Below the pieces are notes generated by a model, which was not told the DNA's origin, ran no database searches, and was given only the letters and a program-made list of their open reading frames with translations. A DNA stretch of 64,000 bases from Arthrobacter mangrovi (GTDB taxonomy: Bacteria > Actinomycetota > Actinomycetes > Actinomycetales > Micrococcaceae): positions 124,001 to 188,000 of the forward strand of contig NZ_BRVS01000008.1 of assembly GCF_026011795.1 (NCBI RefSeq), written 5' to 3'. A program made the position numbers and the translations under genes. Shown here piece by piece: positions 42,295-49,348 of the stretch (positions within the stretch are counted from its first letter, which is position 1; the number at the start of each line of letters is the position of its first letter).

Positions 42295-43476
42295 CTACGC
42301 CCCGCTTCCGTGCGCCGAGGGTTCCTCGCGGGAGAGCTCCTCGCGCAGCTTCGCCGCCTGCTCGCGCAGCTGGCTGGTCTGTTCGCTGAAGACGTGGCGG
42401 AACAGGTCCTCGGGGTCCACCTGGGTTTCCGCGTTCAGCCCGTCCCGCAGCGCCGTGGCCACGCGCTCGGCCTCGCCTGCGATGTCCTCCTCGACAGCGC
42501 CGTCGAGCAGCTTCAGCTCCGACAGGTAGGTCCGCATCCGCTGGAGCGGATCCCGGGGCACCCACTGCGCGACTTCGTCGTCCGTGCGGTAGCGCGTCGC
42601 GTCGTCGGCGTTGGTGTGCGACTGCATCCGGTAGGTGTGGGCCTCTACCAGGGCCGGGCCGCCGCCGTCGCGCGCCCGGTCCACGGCTTTGCCGAGGACG
42701 GCCAGCAGGGCCGCCAGGTCGTTGCCGTCCACGCGCTCCCCCGGCATTCCGTAGCCGACCGCTTTGTGGGCCAGCGACGGCGCTACGCTCTGCCGGCTCA
42801 GCGGCACCGAGATGGCGTACTGGTTGTTCTGCACGAAGAACACCACCGGCAGGTGGAAGACCGCGGCGAAATTCAGCGCCTCGTGGAAGTCGCCCTCGCT
42901 GGTGGCGCCGTCGCCGCACATGGCCAGGACCACCGTGTTCTCGCCCCTGAGTTTGGCCGCGTGGGCCACGCCGACGGCATGCAGCAGCTGGGTGGCCAGC
43001 GGAGTGGCCTGGATGGAAACGTTGTGCTCGTAGGGGTCGTACCCGCTGTGCCAGTCGCCGCGGAGGAGGGTCAGGGCCTGGATCGGGTCCACGCCGCGGG
43101 CCAGCACGGCCACGGTGTCCCGGTAGGTCGGGAAGAGCCAGTCGCCGGCTCCGAGGCATAGGGCTGCGGCTACCTGGCAGGCCTCCTGCCCGTGCGACGA
43201 GGGATACACTGCCATGCGGCCCTGCCGGACCAGGGCGTTGGCCTGGTCGTTCACGCGCCGGCCGACCACCAGCTCCCGGTAGGCGGACAGGAGGGCGCCG
43301 CCGTCCGGCAGCGGGTAGGTGTCGTTATGGACGTGGCGGCCCTCCGGATCCACCAGCCGGACCGGCTCCGCCGAGGGCAGCATGTAGGCCTCGACGGCAC
43401 GCCGGGCGTCGAGGTCCGCGCCGCCCGCGGGTTCCTGCATGGAGCCGTGCCACGGACTTCCCGTTGAAATGGTCAT
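42295..43476 (-). CDS. bkdA: Branched-chain 2-oxoacid dehydrogenase E1 alpha subunit
   Basis: A 393-residue ThDP-binding subunit. The cofactor motif GDGATSEGDFHEALNFAAVF...FFVQNN spans about residues 194-224. The conserved region SHGQEACQVAAA and the phosphorylation-loop-like RYRTDDEVAQW (after SHTNADD) are present. The N-terminal 40 residues are variable. ATG 43476 is favoured because GGAG lies six bases upstream; ATG 43482 overlaps the site. It is the first gene of the operon and faces an AT-rich region shared with a divergent Lrp/AsnC regulator. Confidence 0.92.
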   Translation of the reverse strand: MTISTGSPWHGSMQEPAGGADLDARRAVEAYMLPSAEPVRLVDPEGRHVHNDTYPLPDGGALLSAYRELVVGRRVNDQANALVRQGRMAVYPSSHGQEACQVAAALCLGAGDWLFPTYRDTVAVLARGVDPIQALTLLRGDWHSGYDPYEHNVSIQATPLATQLLHAVGVAHAAKLRGENTVVLAMCGDGATSEGDFHEALNFAAVFHLPVVFFVQNNQYAISVPLSRQSVAPSLAHKAVGYGMPGERVDGNDLAALLAVLGKAVDRARDGGGPALVEAHTYRMQSHTNADDATRYRTDDEVAQWVPRDPLQRMRTYLSELKLLDGAVEEDIAGEAERVATALRDGLNAETQVDPEDLFRHVFSEQTSQLREQAAKLREELSREEPSAHGSGA

Positions 43477-43482
43477 GGGCAT

Positions 43483-43649
43483 CTCCTCTGCCGAGCCGTT
43501 CTGGTGTGGAAACTGTGTGGCTTCAGTATGCGATTCGGTGACTTTTCGTATCCACTTAGCAGGAAAACAGTGGAAGAAGTTGGTTTAGATCCGTATTGTG
43601 GAAGACAAATCGCCATTGTGAACTGGATTACTTATCGAGGTGTAGACGA
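43483..43649. promoter_or_regulatory. AT-rich divergent control region of bkd operon and Lrp-type gene
   Basis: This 167-bp stretch is distinctly less GC-rich than the rest of the window. It contains the direct repeat ATTGTG at 43595-43600 and 43615-43620, spaced 20 bp (about two helical turns), and TGGAAGA at 43571-43577 and 43599-43605. Repeats on one DNA face are usual for Lrp/AsnC binding. It must hold both promoters; exact hexamers were not assigned. Confidence 0.55.
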
Positions 43650-44105
43650 ATGCCAGAGTCTCCTCCAGGCGCCAAGCTGGACGACATCGACCGCCGGATC
43701 CTGGCCGAACTGACCAGGGACGGCAGGCTCTCGGTCACGGCGGTCGCGGAGAACGTACACATCTCGCGCGCGCACGCCTATTCGCGCATCGCGCGGCTCA
43801 CCGAAGCAGGGGTGCTGACCAAGTTCACCGCACTGGTGGACCCGATCAAGGCAGGCTTGAAGGCGTCGGCCTACGTCACGCTGAAGCTGCGCCAGCACTC
43901 CTGGCGGGAATTGAGGGAGGCCCTGAGGGCCATCCCGGAGGTGCACCACATAGCCCTGGTAGGCGGCAACTTCGATGTCATCCTGCTGGTGCGTGCCGTG
44001 GACAACGTGGACCTGCGCCGTGTCATTTTCGACCAGATCCAGTCCATGCCCGGCATCCTGGATACCCAGACCTTCCTGGTGTTCGAGGACCTCGATACCA
44101 GATGA
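43650..44105 (+). CDS. Lrp/AsnC-family transcriptional regulator
   Basis: A 151-residue regulator. Residues about 10-60 form the DNA-binding helix-turn-helix (DDIDRRILAELTRDGRLS, then VAENVHISRAHAYSRIARLTEAG). Residues about 70-145 form the RAM ligand-binding domain with the HIALVGGNFDVILLVRA core. Members sense amino acids and oligomerise. Divergence from the branched-chain oxoacid dehydrogenase operon suggests it controls that operon, as BkdR does in other bacteria. ATG 43650 has GAGGTG upstream. A strong terminator follows the stop. Confidence 0.88.
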   Translation: MPESPPGAKLDDIDRRILAELTRDGRLSVTAVAENVHISRAHAYSRIARLTEAGVLTKFTALVDPIKAGLKASAYVTLKLRQHSWRELREALRAIPEVHHIALVGGNFDVILLVRAVDNVDLRRVIFDQIQSMPGILDTQTFLVFEDLDTR

Positions 44106-44151
44106 ACCCACGGTGACCGCAGGCCGGGGCGCGGCAGCCGCGACCGGCGGG

Positions 44152-44194
44152 AAACTGAAACGCCGCCGGGCGTGGACCGGCGGCGTTTCGGTTT
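44152..44194 (+). terminator. Terminator after Lrp/AsnC regulator gene
   Basis: An 18-bp inverted repeat with one mismatch and a seven-base loop (44152-44169 with 44177-44194), 46 bp past the stop codon, ending in a short T-run. One of the strongest hairpins in the window. Confidence 0.85.
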
Positions 44195-44308
44195 CGGCTC
44201 CCCCTCGACAGCACCTGCTGGAGGCGGAACGGCATGGCGCTTTCCGCCTTCCCCCATGAGGCCTCAGGTACTGCCTGGACTACCGATATTCAGTTGGCGG
44301 GCCGGCCC

Positions 44309-44328
44309 GACCCGGATTTCCCCGGGTC
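44309..44328 (-). terminator. Possible terminator of the paaABCDE operon
   Basis: A perfect 7-bp stem with six-base loop lies about 65 bp beyond the stop of the last gene of the leftward paa operon. The stem is short, so this is tentative. Confidence 0.4.
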
Positions 44329-44391
44329 CGCAAATTTGTTGAATCGATTCTGCGCCGGACCCGGAGGGCTGTCAATAGGCCGGTGAACGGT

Positions 44392-45195
44392 TCAATCCGG
44401 GAGGGCAGAATTCCCGCGGAATACCGGCTTGCGCTTCTCCTGGAAGGCCTTGAACCCTTCGGAGTAGTCCTCGCTCTTGCAGAGCCGCCCCTGGGCGGCG
44501 TTCTCTTCCTCCACCGACGCCCACAGCCCCAGGCGCTGGTCGCGGATGGCGGCGACGAGCTCCTTCGAGGCGGTGAACGCGCCGGTGGCCCCTTCGGCCA
44601 CCTTCGCCACGGTCACCCTCGTGCGCTCGAGCAGTTCTTCGACCGGCAGGGCCCGGCTGAACAGGCCCGAGGCCACCGCTTCCGAACCGCTCATCAGTTC
44701 GGCCGTGTAGATCAGGTCGAGGGTGCGGTGCGCGCCCAGCCGCTCAGTGAAGAGCCAGTGCCCGCCCGAGTCCAGCGTGGCGCCCAGGTTGGCGAACGGC
44801 GAACCGATCTTGGCGTTGTCCGCCACGTACACCACGTCCGTGGCAATCAGCAGGCCCAGTCCGACGCCGAGGCAGGCACCCTGCGCGGCGGCGAAGGTAG
44901 GTGCCGGGAAGGCGGACATCTTCCTCAGCAGCGGCGTCACGAGGTCGCCGAGGTAACCGTAGGCGTCGTCCGTCTCCGGAACGACGGCGGAAATGTCGCG
45001 GCCGGCGCAGAAGCCGCGGCCTTCGCCGCGCAGCAGGAGCGCCCTGACCTGGCCCTCGGCTGCGGCGGCAGCGGCCTCGTCATACGCCTGCCCCAGCTCG
45101 GCCAACGCCTCTTCGTTGAGCGCGTTCATCTTCTGCGGCGCGTTGAGCACCACCTCGGCTACGTTGTTCCCGATCGACAGCTCGATCATGCCCAT
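44392..45195 (-). CDS. paaG: Enoyl-CoA hydratase/isomerase of paa operon (PaaG-like)
   Basis: A 267-residue crotonase-fold protein. The oxyanion-hole segments are GFCAGRDIS (about residues 61-69) and ACLGVGLGLLIATD (about 107-120); the catalytic acid region reads KIGSPFANLGATLDSGGHW. The operon position after paaE suggests the isomerase step (ring-1,2-epoxyphenylacetyl-CoA to oxepin-CoA), catalysed by PaaG. PaaF hydratase is the other possibility, but a separate hydratase is encoded with paaJ and paaH. ATG 45195 has a perfect AAGGAGA site. Confidence 0.8.
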   Translation of the reverse strand: MGMIELSIGNNVAEVVLNAPQKMNALNEEALAELGQAYDEAAAAAAEGQVRALLLRGEGRGFCAGRDISAVVPETDDAYGYLGDLVTPLLRKMSAFPAPTFAAAQGACLGVGLGLLIATDVVYVADNAKIGSPFANLGATLDSGGHWLFTERLGAHRTLDLIYTAELMSGSEAVASGLFSRALPVEELLERTRVTVAKVAEGATGAFTASKELVAAIRDQRLGLWASVEEENAAQGRLCKSEDYSEGFKAFQEKRKPVFRGNSALPD

Positions 45196-45224
45196 GCTGT
45201 TCTCCTTTGCAGGCGGCGGCCTTG

Positions 45225-46409
45225 TCAGGCGTCGTAGTCGACCGTCAGTTCGTCGCTGGTGGGTCGGGTCTGGCAGGTCAGGACGTAGCCGCGCTCGATC
45301 TCTTCCGGTTCCAGCGCGTAGTTCTCGTCCATTTCGAACGTTCCGGAAACCACCTTGGCCCGGCAGGTGCCGCAGACGCCGCCGGCGCAGGCGAAGGGCA
45401 CGTCGGGGCGGACCCGGAGCGCCGCGTTCAGCACGGACTCGCGGGCGTGTTTGGGGCTGGCCACCTTGCCGGAAAGCCCGTCCAGGCGGAAGTTGATTTC
45501 GAAGTTGTCCGCGTTCGGATCGACGTCGACCGGGCGGCCGATGTTTCCCTGCGGCTTCGTCGGCTCGCCGGTGGTGAACAGTTCGAAGCGGATCTTCTCC
45601 GCGGGAACGCCGCGGGCCGCGAGGGTGTCGCGGCACAGCTGGACCAGTTCGAACGGGCCGCAGAGGAACCACTCGTCCACGTCGTCGGTGCGCAGCACAT
45701 TGTCGAAGAGGCTGGTGAGCTTCTCCGCATCGATGCGGCCGGACAGCAGCGGCGAGATGCGCTGCTCGCGGGAGAGGACGTGGTGCAGCGCGAAGCGGGA
45801 CGGGTACTTGTCCTTCAGGTCCGCCAGCTCCTCGACGAACATCACGTCCATGGCGGCCTTGTTGGCGTAGACCAGGTCGAAACGGACCGAGGGATCGGCG
45901 GCCAGCACCGTCCGGGCGATCGAGATGACCGGGGTGATGCCCGATCCGGCAGCGAAGGCGACGAAGACATTCTCCGCGGAGGTATCGATGTTCTCGGGGT
46001 GGTTCATCTCCGTCATCGTGTGCTTGGAGATGAACGCACCGGTGGGGCTCATGACGTCCAGGACGTCGCCGGCTCTCAGATTGTCGTTGGCCCAATTGGA
46101 GAACAGGCCGCCAATATCGCGCTTGATGGCCACGCGGATCTCGCCCGGCTTCGGCTCGGCGCAGATCGAGTAGCTGCGGCGGACCTCCTGGCCCTCCATC
46201 TGCGTCCGCAGCGCCACGTACTGGCCCGGGACGTAGTCGTACTGGCCCTGCAGTTCGCCGGGAACGGCGAAGGTGACCTCGATGGCCTCGTCGGTGAGGC
46301 GGCGGACCTCGGAGACCGCCAGCGGGTGGAAGGTGCCGCGGCGCTTGCCGGTGTCGGCGCCGTCGGCCTGGTTCCGGGCCGCGTCGGCCTCGGGAATGGA
46401 AGTAGTCAT
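45225..46409 (-). CDS. paaE: Phenylacetyl-CoA epoxidase reductase subunit
   Basis: A 394-residue electron-transfer protein. The N-terminal part is a ferredoxin-NADP reductase-like flavoprotein, with RRSYSIC near residue 74 for FAD and GSGITPVISIARTVL for NADPH. The C-terminal 95 residues form a plant-type 2Fe-2S ferredoxin with cysteines in CAGGVCGTC and a fourth Cys in LTCQTRP. It passes electrons from NADPH to the PaaABCD oxygenase that epoxidises phenylacetyl-CoA. Its ATG abuts the paaD stop with no gap. Confidence 0.93.
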   Translation of the reverse strand: MTTSIPEADAARNQADGADTGKRRGTFHPLAVSEVRRLTDEAIEVTFAVPGELQGQYDYVPGQYVALRTQMEGQEVRRSYSICAEPKPGEIRVAIKRDIGGLFSNWANDNLRAGDVLDVMSPTGAFISKHTMTEMNHPENIDTSAENVFVAFAAGSGITPVISIARTVLAADPSVRFDLVYANKAAMDVMFVEELADLKDKYPSRFALHHVLSREQRISPLLSGRIDAEKLTSLFDNVLRTDDVDEWFLCGPFELVQLCRDTLAARGVPAEKIRFELFTTGEPTKPQGNIGRPVDVDPNADNFEINFRLDGLSGKVASPKHARESVLNAALRVRPDVPFACAGGVCGTCRAKVVSGTFEMDENYALEPEEIERGYVLTCQTRPTSDELTVDYDA

Positions 46410-46949
46410 CTAGAGCACCTTGAAGTAATCGAAGGGTTCCTTGCACTCATTGCATTGGTAGAGCGCCTTGCAGGAGGTCGACCCGAAGCGGGTCAGTTCA
46501 CGCGTATTCAGTGAGTTGCAGCGGGGGCACTTCACGCTCAGGCCCAGGCTGACGGGACCGGTCCGCACGCCGGCCAGGCCGGTGGGCGGCGCGATGCCGT
46601 ACTCGTTGAGCTTGGCCTTGCCCTCGGCCGTCATCCAGTCGGTGGTCCAGGCCGGTGCCAGCACCAGCTTGACCCGGACGTCGCCGTAGCCGTTCGCCGC
46701 GAGGGCGGCCACCACGTCGTCCCTAATGGCATCCATCGCGGGGCACCCCGAGTAGGTGGGCGTGATGGTGACTTCGACCGCCGGGTTGCCGGCGCCGTCG
46801 TACTCCCCCTCGATGGTGCGGACGCTGCGGAGGATACCGAGTTCCGCGATGTTGATGACCGGGATCTCCGGGTCGCACACCGTGGCGGCAATGTCCCAGG
46901 CCTTGGCGGCCTCGGCGTCGGCCGGACGGACTGCAGTGTTCGTGGACAT
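46410..46949 (-). CDS. paaD: Phenylacetyl-CoA epoxidase assembly subunit
   Basis: A 179-residue protein. The N-terminal part is a DUF59/MIP18-type domain with CDPEIPVINIAELGI (residues 25-39) and the conserved TPTYSGCPAMD. The C-terminal part is a zinc-ribbon-like or metal-binding segment with CPRCNS and CNECKEP pairs. PaaD is needed for epoxidase maturation, probably delivering iron or iron-sulfur clusters. It lies five bases after paaC and directly before paaE. Confidence 0.92.
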   Translation of the reverse strand: MSTNTAVRPADAEAAKAWDIAATVCDPEIPVINIAELGILRSVRTIEGEYDGAGNPAVEVTITPTYSGCPAMDAIRDDVVAALAANGYGDVRVKLVLAPAWTTDWMTAEGKAKLNEYGIAPPTGLAGVRTGPVSLGLSVKCPRCNSLNTRELTRFGSTSCKALYQCNECKEPFDYFKVL

Positions 46950-46954
46950 GGCCG

Positions 46955-47782
46955 TTACCAGGTGGCGCCCGGATGTTCGCGTGCCAGCACCTGCATCTCG
47001 GCGAGCAGGTAGCCCAGGTGTTCGCTGTGCCGGCGCCGGGACTTGTCCGTCATGGCGTTGGGCACCTGCGGCACTTCGAGACCTGCCTCGGCGAGCACCG
47101 CGGCAATGTAGGCGTCGAACGGTTCGCGCAGTTCCGAGGGACGGACCGCGACGCCATCAAGCCGTTCGATCAGCTCGTCGTCCTGGAACAGCTGGTCGAC
47201 GTACGGCCAGACCGAGACCAGGCCGGCCGTGATGCGGCGGTTCGATTCCTCCGTGCCGTCACCGAGCCGCAGGGTCCACTGTTTGGCGTGGTCGCGGTGG
47301 TAGTCCACTTCCTTCAGCGCCTTGGCGGCGACGGCTGCCAGCGTGGCATCCGTGGAGGCGACCAGGCGCGAGTAGAGCTCGTGCTGGTAGACGGAGATCA
47401 CCAGCTGGCGGGCGATGGTCTTGCCGAAGTCGCCGTTGGGCTGCTCGACCAGGTAGCTGGAGCGGAAGCCGTCCTCGCCGCGGAAGTAGGCCAGGTCGTC
47501 TTCGCTCTTGCCCCAGGCCGCGCCGGCGTAGGTCAGGAAGGACCGGGCATGGCCGATCTGGTCCAGCGCGATGTTGCCCAGCGCGATGTCCTCTTCCAGC
47601 TCCGGGGCCCGGGAGATCCACCAGCCGAGCCGCTGCGCGAGGATCAGGGCGTCGTCGCCGAGGCGCAGCGCGTATTCGGCCACATCCTCGCCGACCTGCA
47701 GGCCCTGCGCCACCTGTGCGGCGACGTCCTCGGGACGGAAGGCGTTGCCCGGGGTGATCCGGGTTGCGCTTTCTCCGCTCAC
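46955..47782 (-). CDS. paaC: Phenylacetyl-CoA epoxidase structural subunit
   Basis: A 275-residue ferritin-like helical protein. It forms a scaffold heterodimer with PaaA in the multicomponent epoxidase. Visible family features are LGNIALDQIGHARSFL (about residues 56-71) and LKEVDYHRDHAKQWTLRLGDGTEES (about 145-170). GTG 47782 overlaps the paaB stop by GTGA, showing translational coupling. A longer reading frame upstream is the shadow of paaB and is not used. Confidence 0.92.
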   Translation of the reverse strand: MSGESATRITPGNAFRPEDVAAQVAQGLQVGEDVAEYALRLGDDALILAQRLGWWISRAPELEEDIALGNIALDQIGHARSFLTYAGAAWGKSEDDLAYFRGEDGFRSSYLVEQPNGDFGKTIARQLVISVYQHELYSRLVASTDATLAAVAAKALKEVDYHRDHAKQWTLRLGDGTEESNRRITAGLVSVWPYVDQLFQDDELIERLDGVAVRPSELREPFDAYIAAVLAEAGLEVPQVPNAMTDKSRRRHSEHLGYLLAEMQVLAREHPGATW

Positions 47783-48135
47783 AGGTGCTTCACCCCTTCG
47801 CTCTTGGTGTAGTACGTCGCATGCCGGTAGTCCTTGCCCTTGGGGGACTCGAAGAACTCGTCCTTGGCGTCCGGGTCGCTGGCCACAATGGCCGACGCCG
47901 GGACCACCCAGAGCGAGACGCCTTCGTTCCGCCGGGTGTACAGGTCGCGGGCGTTGCGCACGGCCATCTCGGCGTCGGGCGCATGCAGGGACCCTGCGTG
48001 GACGTGGGAAAGCCCGCGGGAGGAGCGGACAAAGACTTCCCAGAGCGGCCAGGTCTGCTTGCCATGGCCTTCCGCAGCGGGCGTCTCCACCGTCTCGACC
48101 GGCTTGGCCATTGCTGTCTGGTCTCCTGTTGCCAT
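47779..48135 (-). CDS. paaB: Phenylacetyl-CoA epoxidase small subunit
   Basis: A 118-residue protein with the PaaB core WPLWEVFVRSSRGLSHVHAGSLHAPD (residues about 29-54), followed by ARDLYTRRNEGVSLWVVP and a C-terminal KGKDYRHATYY. PaaB bridges PaaAC dimers in the epoxidase complex. The ATG lies immediately after the paaA stop and AGGTGG is well placed before it. Its stop overlaps the paaC start. Confidence 0.93.
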   Translation of the reverse strand: MATGDQTAMAKPVETVETPAAEGHGKQTWPLWEVFVRSSRGLSHVHAGSLHAPDAEMAVRNARDLYTRRNEGVSLWVVPASAIVASDPDAKDEFFESPKGKDYRHATYYTKSEGVKHL

Positions 48136-49119
48136 CTAGGCCACCTGTGCTTTCTGTGCCTTCTTCTCTGCGTAGGCTGCGGCGGCTTCGCGCACCCACG
48201 CACCGTTCTCATGTGCTTCGCGGCGGCGTTCCATCCGCTGGGCGTTGCAGGGGCCGCGGCCGGCGAGCACTTCGTGGAATTCGTCCCAGTCGAGCTCGCC
48301 GTGCTCCCACATGCCGGTCTCTTCGTTGTAGCGGATCTTGTCGTCCGGCAGCGTGAGGCCCAGGACCTTGACCTGCTCCTGGATCATGCCGACGAAACGC
48401 GAGCGCAGCTCGTCATTGGAGAAGCGCTTGATGTTCCACGCCATGGACTGCTGCGAGTTGGGCGAATCCGTGTCCGTCGGGCCGAACATCATCAGCGCCG
48501 GCGCGTAGAAGCGGTTGACCGCATCCTGGGCCATCTGCTTCTGGGCGGGGGTGCCGTTGGACAGCTCCAGCAGGATCTCGAAGCCCTGCCGCTGGTGGAA
48601 CGACTCTTCCTTGCAGATGCGCACCATGGCACGGCCGTAGGGGCCGTACGACGCGCGGCAGAGCGGCACCTGGTTGGCGATGGCCGCGCCGTCCACGAGC
48701 CAGCCGATGGCGCCCATGTCCGCCCAGCTGTTGGCCGGGTAGTTGAAGATCGACGAGTATTTGGCCTTGCCTTCCAGCAGCTGCTGGTTGAGCACGTCGC
48801 GCGGGGTGCCCAGCGTTTCCGTCGCCGAGTAGAGGTAGAGACCGTGTCCGGCCTCGTCCTGCACCTTGGCCATCAGGATTGCCTTGCGCTTCAGCGAGGG
48901 CGCGCGGGTAATCCAGTTCGCCTCCGGCTGCATGCCGATGATCTCCGAGTGGGCATGCTGCGACATCTGGCGGACCAGCGTCTTGCGGTACTTTTCCGGC
49001 ATCCAGTCAGCCGGTTCGATCCGGGAGTCCTCGGCGATGATCTTGTCGAAGTAGGCCTGCCCTGCTTCGTCTTCTGCCGACGGAACAGCCTGCAGCGTTG
49101 CCTGCGTCTGCACTGCCAT
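48136..49119 (-). CDS. paaA: Phenylacetyl-CoA epoxidase catalytic subunit
   Basis: A 327-residue non-haem di-iron oxygenase subunit. Iron-ligand motifs are visible as [18 protein letters not shown] (about residues 88-105) and [17 protein letters not shown] (about 167-183). It inserts one oxygen atom into the aromatic ring of phenylacetyl-CoA, the key step of aerobic phenylacetate breakdown. ATG 49119 is selected for GAGGTG upstream. It is the first gene of the leftward operon, and a promoter overlapped by an inverted repeat lies 40-90 bp upstream. Confidence 0.95.
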   Translation of the reverse strand: MAVQTQATLQAVPSAEDEAGQAYFDKIIAEDSRIEPADWMPEKYRKTLVRQMSQHAHSEIIGMQPEANWITRAPSLKRKAILMAKVQDEAGHGLYLYSATETLGTPRDVLNQQLLEGKAKYSSIFNYPANSWADMGAIGWLVDGAAIANQVPLCRASYGPYGRAMVRICKEESFHQRQGFEILLELSNGTPAQKQMAQDAVNRFYAPALMMFGPTDTDSPNSQQSMAWNIKRFSNDELRSRFVGMIQEQVKVLGLTLPDDKIRYNEETGMWEHGELDWDEFHEVLAGRGPCNAQRMERRREAHENGAWVREAAAAYAEKKAQKAQVA

Positions 49120-49159
49120 TGGTGTCACCTCACTGTGGGGAAAGTCTGGGCGCAAATAT

Positions 49160-49181
49160 TTACCGACCGTTCGTTCAGAAT
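49160..49181 (-). promoter_or_regulatory. Candidate PaaR operator at paaA promoter
   Basis: Imperfect inverted repeat TTACCGACCG-TT-CGTTCAGAAT. It overlaps the predicted -10 hexamer and start of the paaA transcript, as expected for a repressor site. Related sequences precede paaI, paaZ and paaJ. Confidence 0.65.
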
Positions 49182-49205
49182 ATAGCGTCGCCCACGGGCC
49201 GTCAA
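49177..49205 (-). promoter_or_regulatory. paaA promoter
   Basis: On the leftward strand TTGACG (49200-49205) and TATTCT (49177-49182) are separated by 17 bp, close to the housekeeping sigma consensus. Transcription would start near 49170, giving a leader of about 50 bases. Confidence 0.65.
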
Positions 49206-49336
49206 GACGTTCGCGGGACTGAGCCGGGCCGGCCGGACCGGCTCAGCCAGCCCGGGCAGCCGGGCCCCTTGGCTTGCCGGCCATCGGCACGGTTCCGCTG
49301 GCCGCGATAGCCATACAGGCGGCCGGGCGCCGTCTA

Positions 49337-49342
49337 TATATT
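49337..49342 (+). promoter_or_regulatory. -10 element of oligopeptidase gene, leaderless start
   Basis: TATATT lies six bases before the ATG of the peptidase gene. No ribosome-binding site is present between them. Confidence 0.6.
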
Positions 49343-49348
49343 GGTGCC

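Noticed and set aside
41281-43161. A 626-codon open frame on the + strand opposite the bkd E1 genes
   Set aside because: The opposite strand encodes E1 alpha and E1 beta with all expected motifs; this frame has none.
43504-43713. A 69-codon frame overlapping the control region and start of the Lrp-type gene
   Set aside because: It lies in an AT-rich promoter region, overlaps a real gene in another frame and shows no conserved features.
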